Assembly: GCF_001425445.1 (NCBI RefSeq)
Contig: NZ_LMQU01000013.1
Location: 62,001 to 126,000 of the forward strand
From: Devosia sp. Leaf420
GTDB taxonomy: Bacteria > Pseudomonadota > Alphaproteobacteria > Rhizobiales > Devosiaceae
DNA length: 64,000 bases
Direction: 5' to 3'
Shown one piece after another: positions 57,501 through 64,000 of this stretch. The position numbers and the translations under genes are program-made. Position 1 is the first letter of the stretch; each line of letters begins with the position of its first letter. Below the pieces are notes generated by a model that worked only from the letters and a program-made list of their open reading frames with translations, was not told where the DNA came from and searched no databases.

Positions 57501-58031
57501 ACAGGCAGGCGAATCCTCGGCGGTATCCGCATCGGTCGCCGCTTGCCGCGCTGGGCCAATGGCTCGGTCCTGGCCTTCGCGCTCGCCTTGATCGCGCTGG
57601 GGGTAACGGCAGGCCTTCGCGATACGGGACTTGCCTCGTTTCTTCTCGATCCTCCGGCCGAAATCGTCGCCGAAATTCCCGCGCGCAGCCTGCCGCTCTG
57701 TGGCAGCGGACCGCGGAAAACCTGCGTCATTGATGGCGATACGTTCTGGCTCGACGGCGAGAAAATCCGCATCGCGGATATCAATACGCCGGAGATCGGC
57801 AGTCCCTCTTGTGCGGCTGAAGCACGCCTTGGCCATCAGGCAGCCGAGCGCCTCAGCCAGATATTGAGCAGTGGCGGCTTTTCGCTCGCAGCCGCCGATC
57901 GCGACGAAGATCGCTATGGTCGCAAACTGCGCGTGGTCATGCAGGGTGGCACGTCCATCGGCAACACGCTTATTGCCGAAGGCCTCGCCCATCCTTGGCA
58001 AGGCCGCCGGCTTGATTGGTGCGCCGGCTAG
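57495..58031 (+). CDS. Membrane-anchored thermonuclease-family (SNase-like) nuclease
   Basis: A 178-residue protein. Residues about 24-42 form one hydrophobic segment (signal anchor), and about 70-175 a staphylococcal-nuclease-like OB fold: CVIDGDTFWLDGEKIRIADINTPE with the calcium-binding acids, and DEDRYGRKLRVVM with the catalytic-type acid and arginine. Likely an exported calcium-dependent nuclease, but family members can lack activity. The start codon lies in a long hairpin. It is convergent with the hydrolase gene; the two stop codons overlap by 4 bases. Confidence 0.85.
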   Translation: MATGRRILGGIRIGRRLPRWANGSVLAFALALIALGVTAGLRDTGLASFLLDPPAEIVAEIPARSLPLCGSGPRKTCVIDGDTFWLDGEKIRIADINTPEIGSPSCAAEARLGHQAAERLSQILSSGGFSLAAADRDEDRYGRKLRVVMQGGTSIGNTLIAEGLAHPWQGRRLDWCAG

Positions 58032-59281
58032 GGCGACATGTGCTCGAGCACGAGGCCGCGGGTGGTCCGCTCGGTAAAGCCGGGCCAGGCGCGATCGCCC
58101 GCTTGGACGGTCCAGTCGTCCGCATCGACCTTCAGATAGTTGCTCATCGCGGCGTCGCCCTTAAGGTGCAGCCCGAGGAAGGCCGTAGCGAAATGCTGAG
58201 CGATATTGTTCATGCGCGCATTGGCCCAGACAAAATCAGCATAGTGCTCGAAGGGACTGCTGGGTCCGCCCTGCGTCGCTTCGTCCGGTGGCGGCATTGG
58301 CGCTCCGGCATTGTGGCCAGCCCCTTGGAAGGTCAGCAGATAGCGATCCGAATTGGTCGCGCCTTCGAAAATCTGGCGAATGCCGCTTTCATAGCTCGAC
58401 ACCTCGTCGAGCGTGCCGCCCATGACAAAGAGAGGGACCTTGATACCGGCAAGGCCTGCTTCGTCCCAAAGCCCAACCTGCGCGCCCCAGGGCGCAATAG
58501 CGATAACCGCCTTGACGCGCGAATCGCGGCTTTCGGTGAAAGCCTCCGAACCAGCCATCAACCCCGCTAGCGCTTCTGCAGGCGCCATGCCGGTATTATT
58601 GGCGGTTTCCGCCAAACCAGCGCCTGCAGTCAAAACCGCGCCATAGCCGCCCATCGAATAGCCGATGACCGCACTGTTCTCGGCATCGACGAGACCGCTG
58701 AGGAAGCCATCCGATCCTGCCGACAGACCGGCGATTTGATCGAGCACGAAAAGCTGGTCCGGCGAACGATTGGCCAGCGTGCTGGCAAAGCCAAGCCGGT
58801 TTTCATAAGTGCTTTCGAAGTGGTCGATGCTGGCGACAACATAGCCCTTGCTCGCAAGGTTCTCGCCGAAATGCGAGATCAGGAAGCGATTGCCGGGATA
58901 GCCATGCGAGAGGATGACGAGTGGGTAGGGGCCATTGGCCTTGAGCGGCTCGGCATCGCGCACCGCCTGGCCGTGCAGCGTGATCTTCTGGTCGCTGTTG
59001 GCCATCTGCACATTGAGATAATCGCCACCCGGCGCTGCACCTTTGAGGTCGGCCGGATACCAGACTTCCACCGTCAAAGGCCGGTCATATGTCGCGCCAT
59101 TGCCGGTCAAAACATCCGCCTGCCCCTCATGCACCAGCTCGATCGTCTGCACCCCGATCGCTAGATCGCCGGGCGCCGCGAGCATAGGCGCGTCTGGCCG
59201 CTGAATGTCGATGCGATTGCCTTCGGCCATAGCCGGCCCTCCTGCGCTGACGAGGAGTGCCATAATCAGAATCCACCGCAT
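58028..59281 (-). CDS. Secreted alpha/beta hydrolase (PAF-acetylhydrolase/dienelactone hydrolase-like)
   Basis: A 417-residue protein with a signal peptide (about 1-20, MRWILIMALLVSAGGPAMAEG). The nucleophile elbow is GYSMGGYG (serine in NSAVIGYSMGG), the oxyanion segment LVILSHGYPGNRFL, the acid probably in VMGGTLDEVSSYE and the histidine in FQGAGHNAG. Typical of predicted dienelactone hydrolases; the natural ester is unknown. The ATG at 59281 has GGAGG spaced 5 bases; a GTG in frame at 59293 lies beside that site and is rejected. Confidence 0.87.
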   Translation of the reverse strand: MRWILIMALLVSAGGPAMAEGNRIDIQRPDAPMLAAPGDLAIGVQTIELVHEGQADVLTGNGATYDRPLTVEVWYPADLKGAAPGGDYLNVQMANSDQKITLHGQAVRDAEPLKANGPYPLVILSHGYPGNRFLISHFGENLASKGYVVASIDHFESTYENRLGFASTLANRSPDQLFVLDQIAGLSAGSDGFLSGLVDAENSAVIGYSMGGYGAVLTAGAGLAETANNTGMAPAEALAGLMAGSEAFTESRDSRVKAVIAIAPWGAQVGLWDEAGLAGIKVPLFVMGGTLDEVSSYESGIRQIFEGATNSDRYLLTFQGAGHNAGAPMPPPDEATQGGPSSPFEHYADFVWANARMNNIAQHFATAFLGLHLKGDAAMSNYLKVDADDWTVQAGDRAWPGFTERTTRGLVLEHMSP

Positions 59282-59340
59282 GCCTACCTCCACTTATTGC
59301 CAGGGAACCTAACGGCAGAAAGCGAAAGCGCAAGTCTTTC

Positions 59341-59607
59341 TCATTCTTTCGAAGGGCTTTCGCTTTCCGTCTTCCAGGACATTTTCATATAGACGCCGCC
59401 GCCTTCGAGTTCGTCCAGCATCTGCTTGAGCCGCTTCGCCTTCGTCGCGTCCAGCTTGGCCTTATTGATCCAGAGCAGATAGTCGTTGCGCTGGTAATTC
59501 GGCCGCGCCGCATAGGCATCCATCAGCCCATGCTCCTCCAGCGCCTGCCGCACGAAGTCAGGCATGTCCTCGCGTCTGCGCAGAGGTCTTAAAACCGGGC
59601 TCATCAT
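59341..59607 (-). CDS. YdeI/OmpD-associated family protein
   Basis: An 88-residue cytoplasmic protein: RPLRRREDMPDFVRQALEEHGLMDAYAARPNYQRNDYLLWINKAKLDATKAKRLKQMLDELEGGGVYMKMSW matches the small domain found in the YdeI/OmdA (bacteriocin-protection-like) family along its full length. Exact function is not established. AGGAGAG precedes the double ATG (59607 or 59604). Its 59-base distance from the hydrolase gene allows cotranscription. Confidence 0.8.
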   Translation of the reverse strand: MMSPVLRPLRRREDMPDFVRQALEEHGLMDAYAARPNYQRNDYLLWINKAKLDATKAKRLKQMLDELEGGGVYMKMSWKTESESPSKE

Positions 59608-59711
59608 GCTCTCCTTTCACAGGTTCATGTTGATCCTAAGACGGATATGCTGACATGCCGCGTCAGCGTATCGCGCGGTATTCACCTACCGCCCATGGCA
59701 GCGAGCTTTCC

Positions 59712-60284
59712 ATGTCCAACGACAAATCAGCCAAGATCAATCATGCGTCCGAGACGTTCATGGGCAAGGCCTTCAGTGCCTTGACCTCCACCGAGCGCCG
59801 CGCCGTCGAAAAGGCAATCCGCCGGGAGACCCTCGCGCGTGATCCAAACGCTGCCTTCGATGATCGGCTCACCCTTGGCCAAAAACTCGCCGATGGCGTC
59901 GCCGCCTTCGGTGGCTCCTGGACCTTCATCGGTGGCTTCGGCGTGTTCCTCGTGCTCTGGACCGGGCTCAACGTCGCGCTGATGTCCCGCGCCTTTGATC
60001 CCTATCCCTTCATCTTCCTCAACCTGATGCTCTCCATGCTTGCCGCCATCCAGGCGCCGGTGATCATGATGAGCCAAAACCGCCAGGCGGCCAAGGATCG
60101 CGAGGTCTCCGCCCATGATTACGAGGTCAATCTCAAGGCCGAGATCGAGATCATGGCCCTCCATGAAAAGCTCGACCAGATGCGCAATGCCGAGATGCGC
60201 GAGCTGATCGAAAAGCAGCAACAGCAAATCGAACTGTTGACGACGCTTGTGGAGGGGCATCTCAAAGCGGTGGAATCGAAGTAG
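59712..60284 (+). CDS. DUF1003 domain membrane protein
   Basis: A 190-residue protein. Two adjacent membrane helices, at about 72-95 (SWTFIGGFGVFLVLWTGLNVAL) and 103-123 (PFIFLNLMLSMLAAIQAPVIMM), carry the family signature PYPFIFLNLMLS ... QAPVIMMSQNRQ. A cytoplasmic coiled coil follows (EIMALHEKLDQMRNAEMRELIEKQQQQIELL). An in-frame extension upstream to 59655 adds nothing conserved; the ATG at 59712 gives a normal start. Function unknown. thyA starts 9 bases after its stop, so it may lead that operon. Confidence 0.88.
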   Translation: MSNDKSAKINHASETFMGKAFSALTSTERRAVEKAIRRETLARDPNAAFDDRLTLGQKLADGVAAFGGSWTFIGGFGVFLVLWTGLNVALMSRAFDPYPFIFLNLMLSMLAAIQAPVIMMSQNRQAAKDREVSAHDYEVNLKAEIEIMALHEKLDQMRNAEMRELIEKQQQQIELLTTLVEGHLKAVESK

Positions 60285-60293
60285 GGTAGGGCC

Positions 60294-61088
60294 ATGCAGC
60301 CCTATCTCAAGCTCCTCTCCGATATTCTTGAACACGGCACCGACAAGTCGGACCGCACCGGCACCGGCACGCGGAGCCTTTTTGGCTACCAGATGCGCTT
60401 CGATCTTTCGAAGGGCTTCCCGCTGGTCACCACCAAGAAGGTGCACCGCAAATCAATCATCAATGAACTGCTCTGGTTCATCCGCGGCGAGACCAATGTG
60501 CGCTGGCTGCAGGAGCGGGGCGTCAAGATCTGGGACGAGTGGGCCGACGAAAACGGCGATCTTGGCCCCGTCTATGGCTCACAATGGCGCTCATGGCCCG
60601 CGCCGGATGGCCGCCATATCGACCAGCTCGCCAATGTCGTCGAATCGATCCGCACCAAGCCCGATAGCCGCCGCCACATCGTCAGTGCCTGGAATCCTGC
60701 CGAGGTTGATGAAATGGCGCTGCCGCCATGCCATTGCCTCTTCCAGTTCTACGTCGCCAATGGCAAGCTGAGCTGCCAGCTCTATCAGCGCTCCGCCGAC
60801 ACCTTCTTGGGCGTCCCCTTCAACATCGCGTCGTACGCACTCCTCACGCACATGATGGCGCAGGTGACCGGGCTCGAAGTCGGCGATTTCGTCCACTCCT
60901 TCGGCGATGTGCACCTCTACAACAATCATTTCGAGCAGGCACGCCTGCAGCTCACGCGAGAGCCGCGGCCGCTCCCCAAGCTCATCATGAACCCCGAGCG
61001 CAAGCGGCTCGAAGATTTCGTCTACGAGGATTTTGTCTTCGAAGGCTACGATCCCCATCCGCACATCAAGGGCGCCGTCGCGGTATGA
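60294..61088 (+). CDS. thyA: Thymidylate synthase
   Basis: A 264-residue enzyme that methylates dUMP to dTMP with methylene-THF and produces dihydrofolate. The catalytic cysteine is C146 in LPPCHC, the same number as in E. coli. [19 protein letters not shown], the substrate loop and [19 protein letters not shown] are exact family motifs. It overlaps the next gene by ATGA. folA, which regenerates tetrahydrofolate, is three genes downstream. Confidence 0.98.
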   Translation: MQPYLKLLSDILEHGTDKSDRTGTGTRSLFGYQMRFDLSKGFPLVTTKKVHRKSIINELLWFIRGETNVRWLQERGVKIWDEWADENGDLGPVYGSQWRSWPAPDGRHIDQLANVVESIRTKPDSRRHIVSAWNPAEVDEMALPPCHCLFQFYVANGKLSCQLYQRSADTFLGVPFNIASYALLTHMMAQVTGLEVGDFVHSFGDVHLYNNHFEQARLQLTREPRPLPKLIMNPERKRLEDFVYEDFVFEGYDPHPHIKGAVAV

Positions 61089-61414
61089 CCCGCTCGATCG
61101 CTGAACTTACGATGCTCGTCGCGCGTGTCTCGGACATGTATGCGGCTGAGACCGGTGTTCAGCGCGATGACGACTGGTACGCGCTCAAGATGCAGGAAGA
61201 GCTGGGCGAACTCATCGCCGAGCATTTGCGCCTGACCAATCGCGGCCGCCGCAAGGATTTTACCGACGCGGAGATCACCGCGCGCCGCGATGACGAAGCC
61301 GCCGATCTCCTCGCCTTCCTCCTTCTCTACGCCCAGCGCCACGGCATCGACCTCGACGCAGCGCTTGATAGAAAATGGTTTGCCTATCTTCGCCGCGACG
61401 GCGAAACCGGCTAA
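61085..61414 (+). CDS. MazG-like nucleotide pyrophosphohydrolase
   Basis: A 109-residue all-alpha NTP pyrophosphatase-like protein. The magnesium-binding pattern EExxE is at residues 38, 39 and 42 ([12 protein letters not shown]) and ExxD at 71 and 74 ([12 protein letters not shown]), as in MazG and dimeric dUTPases. The start ATG overlaps the thyA stop (ATGA), which fixes it although the frame is open far upstream inside thyA. Coupling to thyA suggests a nucleotide house-cleaning role, perhaps supplying dUMP or clearing dUTP; this is inference. Confidence 0.83.
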   Translation: MTRSIAELTMLVARVSDMYAAETGVQRDDDWYALKMQEELGELIAEHLRLTNRGRRKDFTDAEITARRDDEAADLLAFLLLYAQRHGIDLDAALDRKWFAYLRRDGETG

Positions 61415-61483
61415 AACCTCTGCCGGAAGTTGCGGGCGAGATTCCAGTTCTCGTCCTAAGCCTTTGATTTCGGGAGAGAGACT

Positions 61484-62497
61484 GTGCTGAAGCATTCCCT
61501 TGCCAGTGCCATCGCGCTGGGTTGCCTGAGCCTGCCGGCACTTGCCAACGACACCTCCGCGGTGCTGACCACGGGCGGGCTCGACTTCGTCCAGCACGGC
61601 GATATCTCCATGGAAAGCGAAGAGCTTTTCATCTCCATGGACGAAATTCGCGTCACCTATACGTTCAAGAACAATTCCGACACCGATCAGGATGTGCTCG
61701 TCGCCTTCCCGATGCCCGAGATCGTGCCGAATCCCTTCTCGCCCGTCTCATACCCGACCGGCCCGGCCGATAATCTCTTCGAGTTCCAGACGACCTTCAA
61801 CGGCCAACCCGTCGACGCCGAACTTCACGAATATGCCTATTCCGCCGGTGTCGATCGCACCAAGCTCGTGCGTCAGCTCGATCTGCCCATCGTTCCCTTC
61901 ACCGACGAAGCCATGAGCGCCACCGACGCGCTCAGCGAGGAGGACAAGGCAAACCTGCTTTATCTCGGCATGGTCATTCCGGATGAATATGACGCGGGGC
62001 AGGGCTGGGAAAAGCATTTCTGGCCAAGCTGGTCCTATCGCGCCACCTATACCTGGAATGCGACCTTCCCGGCCGGGGAAACCGTCACCGTCGAACATCG
62101 CTACAAGCCCAGCGTCGGCGGCACGGTCGGCGTTTCCATGCTCGCCGAACCCTCAGAAGGCTATGATCCCGGCGCCGAATACCGCGAGCGCTATTGCACC
62201 GATGATGGCTTCCGCGCCGCCGTCCGCAAGACGCTCAAGGACCCCAAGGATCTCTGGTCCGCCCCGTTCACCGAAAGCTGGATTTCCTACATCCTGACGA
62301 CGGGCGGCAATTGGGCCGGCGGTAGCATCGGAAAATTCCGCCTCGTGGTCGATAAGGGCAGTGAAGACAATCTCGTCTCCTTCTGCGGCGACGATATCAA
62401 GAAGATCGGCCCGACCACCTTCGAAATGGTCAAAACCGATTTCTTCCCCGAAGACGAGATCAACGTCCTGATCCTTGTCCGCCAGGAAGACCAGTAA
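61484..62497 (+). CDS. Secreted DUF4424 domain-containing protein
   Basis: A 337-residue exported protein with a signal peptide (about 1-21, ending LPALAN). The body, from NDTSAVLTTGGLDFVQHGDISMESEELFISMDEIRVTYTFKN onward, is the DUF4424 domain, with VAFPMPEI, WSYRATYTWNATFPAGETVTVEHRYKPSVGG and GSIGKFRLVVDKG; it is probably beta-rich. The start is a GTG with GGGAGAG at 61472. The GNAT gene starts 3 bases after its stop. Function unknown. Confidence 0.88.
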   Translation: MLKHSLASAIALGCLSLPALANDTSAVLTTGGLDFVQHGDISMESEELFISMDEIRVTYTFKNNSDTDQDVLVAFPMPEIVPNPFSPVSYPTGPADNLFEFQTTFNGQPVDAELHEYAYSAGVDRTKLVRQLDLPIVPFTDEAMSATDALSEEDKANLLYLGMVIPDEYDAGQGWEKHFWPSWSYRATYTWNATFPAGETVTVEHRYKPSVGGTVGVSMLAEPSEGYDPGAEYRERYCTDDGFRAAVRKTLKDPKDLWSAPFTESWISYILTTGGNWAGGSIGKFRLVVDKGSEDNLVSFCGDDIKKIGPTTFEMVKTDFFPEDEINVLILVRQEDQ

Positions 62498-62500
62498 GCC

Positions 62501-62983
62501 TTGACCAACCTCGTCATCCGCGCCGCCATTCCCGGCGACGAAGCCATCATATTGCAATTCGTGCGCGATCTCGCCGAATACGAACAGCTCTTGCATGAAG
62601 TAGAGGCGAGCGAAGCCGATTTGGCGCGTGATCTCTTTGGTCCGGCGCCCAAGGTTTTTTGTGACATCGCCGAATGGGACGGAAAGCCGGTGGGCTTCGC
62701 GCTCTGGTTCTACACCTATTCGACCTTCCAGGGTCGCCACGGCATCTGGCTCGAAGACCTCTATGTCGACCCAAACCTGCGCGGCAAAGGTCTGGGCAAG
62801 GCGCTGCTCGTCCATTTGGCGCAGCGCTGCGCCAGCGAAAAGCTCGGGCGCTTCGAATGGTGGGTGCTCGATTGGAACGAGCCCTCGATCAAATTCTACA
62901 AGAGCCAGGGTGGCGTCATGCAGGACGAGTGGACCAAGGTGCGCATCGATGGGGCAGCGCTCGAGGCGCTGGGCAAATCATGA
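62501..62983 (+). CDS. GNAT N-acetyltransferase, diamine/spermidine acetyltransferase-like
   Basis: A 160-residue GCN5-related acetyltransferase. The acetyl-CoA loop is VDPNLRGKGLGKALL (about 92-106), and LEDLYVDPN, FEWWVLDWNEPSIKFYKSQG and DEWTKVRIDGAAL match the SSAT-like branch that acetylates polyamines or thialysine. The start is TTG at 62501, preceded by AGGAAGA, 3 bases after the DUF4424 gene. It overlaps folA by ATGA. A polyamine substrate is plausible because the window also encodes spermidine synthesis, but it is not shown. Confidence 0.87.
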   Translation: MTNLVIRAAIPGDEAIILQFVRDLAEYEQLLHEVEASEADLARDLFGPAPKVFCDIAEWDGKPVGFALWFYTYSTFQGRHGIWLEDLYVDPNLRGKGLGKALLVHLAQRCASEKLGRFEWWVLDWNEPSIKFYKSQGGVMQDEWTKVRIDGAALEALGKS

Positions 62984-63504
62984 CCATCCGCCGCTCGCTC
63001 ATCGCGGCCGTCGCGCGCAACGGAGTCATCGGCAGGGACGGGGACATGCCCTGGCGTATTCCGTCCGATTTTGCCTGGTTCAAGTCAACCACTATGGGCA
63101 AGCCCATGATCATGGGCCGCAAGCAGTTCGAGACCTTCCCGAAACCCTTGCCCGGCCGCCCACACATCGTCGTCACCCGTCAAGGCGACTACGTGGCAGA
63201 GGGCGTGACCGTCGTCCATGACCTCGCCGCTGCCTTCACGGATGCAGAAACCCAGGCAAATGCCCTTGGCACCGATGAAATTATGGTCATCGGCGGGGGC
63301 GACATATACGCGCAGGCGCTGCTGTCAGCCGACCGGCTTTACATCACCCATGTCGACCTCGAACCCTCAGGCGACGTGCATTTCCCGGCCATCGACCCCG
63401 AAATCTGGGCTGTTGTCGACGAGCCCCCGGTCACCCCGTCCGTCAAGGACGCGGCAACCTATGTGATAAAAGTCTACGAAAGACGGTCCAAGCCCACGCA
63501 TTGA
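62980..63504 (+). CDS. folA: Dihydrofolate reductase
   Basis: A 174-residue NADPH enzyme that reduces dihydrofolate to tetrahydrofolate, completing the thymidylate cycle begun by thyA nearby. LIAAVARNGVIGRDGDMPWRIPSDFAWFK holds the folate site, with the catalytic acid after PWRIPSD; MIMGRKQFETFP and IMVIGGGDIYAQAL are the NADPH-binding motifs. The ATG overlaps the GNAT stop. An in-frame open stretch upstream to 62674 lies inside the GNAT gene and is not used. Confidence 0.96.
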   Translation: MTIRRSLIAAVARNGVIGRDGDMPWRIPSDFAWFKSTTMGKPMIMGRKQFETFPKPLPGRPHIVVTRQGDYVAEGVTVVHDLAAAFTDAETQANALGTDEIMVIGGGDIYAQALLSADRLYITHVDLEPSGDVHFPAIDPEIWAVVDEPPVTPSVKDAATYVIKVYERRSKPTH

Positions 63505-63567
63505 TCGTTCTCAAGCCTTGCCTATATATGTTTCCAACGACAATGCGCAGGAACCGAAAGGAACGAG

Positions 63568-64000
63568 ATGCCTTGGGAGAATAATGGAGGCGGAGGTGGC
63601 CGCAATAATGGCGGTCCCTGGGGCCAGGCACCCGGTGGAGGTGGCGGCGGCCCGCGCCGTCCCGGTGGAAACACTCCCAATCTCGAGGAAATTCTCAATC
63701 GCGGTCGCGACCAGTTTCGCGGCGGTGTGCCCGGCGGCCGCTGGGCGATTGTCGGCGCCGTTGTCGCGCTGCTCGCCTTCTGGGGCGTCAATTCGGTCTA
63801 TACGATCAATTCGAGTGAAGTCGGCGTCGAGCTGCGCTTCGGTTCGCCCAAGCCCGAACTCTCCGGCGAAGGCCTGCATTTCCTGATCTGGCCGATCGAA
63901 ACGGTGGAACGCGTTCCCCTGACGCTCAACCAGACCCAGATCGGCACGGCCAATTCCAATGCTACGCCGACATCCAACCGCCCCCAGGCGAACAATGCGC
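63568..64000 (+). CDS. hflK: HflK, FtsH protease regulator, partial (C-terminus outside window)
   Basis: The first 144 residues of a membrane SPFH protein that forms a complex with HflC around FtsH. A Gly/Asn/Pro-rich cytoplasmic start (MPWENNGGGGGRNNGGPWGQ) is followed by NLEEILNRGRDQFRGG, one membrane helix at about 59-76 (WAIVGAVVALLAFWGVNSVY) and the start of the SPFH domain (SSEVGVELRFGSPKPELSGEGLHFLIWPIETVERV). All are standard for HflK. AAAGGAACG precedes the ATG. hflC would be expected just beyond the window. Confidence 0.94.
   Translation, partial: MPWENNGGGGGRNNGGPWGQAPGGGGGGPRRPGGNTPNLEEILNRGRDQFRGGVPGGRWAIVGAVVALLAFWGVNSVYTINSSEVGVELRFGSPKPELSGEGLHFLIWPIETVERVPLTLNQTQIGTANSNATPTSNRPQANNA

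Overview
The window is GC-rich chromosomal DNA of an alphaproteobacterium of the Hyphomicrobiales. The content and order of several clusters would fit a Devosia-like genus, but this is inferred from gene content and not from a database match. Evidence for the class includes the divergent oxyR-katG pair, the rsmH-ftsL-ftsI-murE-murF-mraY ... ftsQ-ftsA-ftsZ-lpxC-bamD-recN-ligA order, an alpha-type SspB, a circularly permuted two-piece ssrA, and a type A RNase P RNA. Nearly all genes look like core chromosome. No phage, transposase, CRISPR array or tRNA gene was seen.

Left part (1-15 kb): partial oxyR divergent from katG; a DUF2336 protein; an ArsR-methyltransferase fusion regulator with a perfect palindrome in its leader, followed by metF; an Ala/Pro-rich membrane-anchored protein; a TerB/DnaJ protein; rnpB; two related small secreted peptides; a two-gene spermidine pathway through carboxyspermidine (nspC and its dehydrogenase); and a minus-strand three-gene two-component operon.

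Middle part (15-42 kb): the division and cell wall (dcw) cluster. The striking feature is what is missing: murD is not between mraY and ftsW, where a secreted DUF4394 protein and a palindromic repeat sit instead. murB is not between murC and ddl, where only a palindromic repeat sits. mraZ is not in front of rsmH. ftsA and ftsZ are separated by an HxlR regulator and an FMN reductase with a perfect palindrome between them, and ftsZ has a 350-base upstream region rich in TTAA(C) motifs that resemble CtrA half-sites. lpxC, bamD, recN and ligA follow, with two small genes inserted between bamD and recN.

Right part (41-64 kb): three secreted proteins after ligA; pepP on the minus strand; two tandem related microproteins of about 44 residues; prmA, ybjQ and uvrD on the minus strand; a phytase/esterase-like secreted protein with three 11-base-periodic repeats that look like a Pho box; a large AsmA protein; a minus-strand run ssrA-sspB-RHH protein, which puts the trans-translation tag RNA beside the adaptor that delivers tagged proteins to ClpXP; a thermonuclease whose start codon lies in a hairpin; a hydrolase; and a thyA-MazG-like-DUF4424-GNAT-folA run ending in partial hflK.

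At least four families of paired palindromic intergenic repeats are scattered through the window, three of them at breaks in the dcw cluster.
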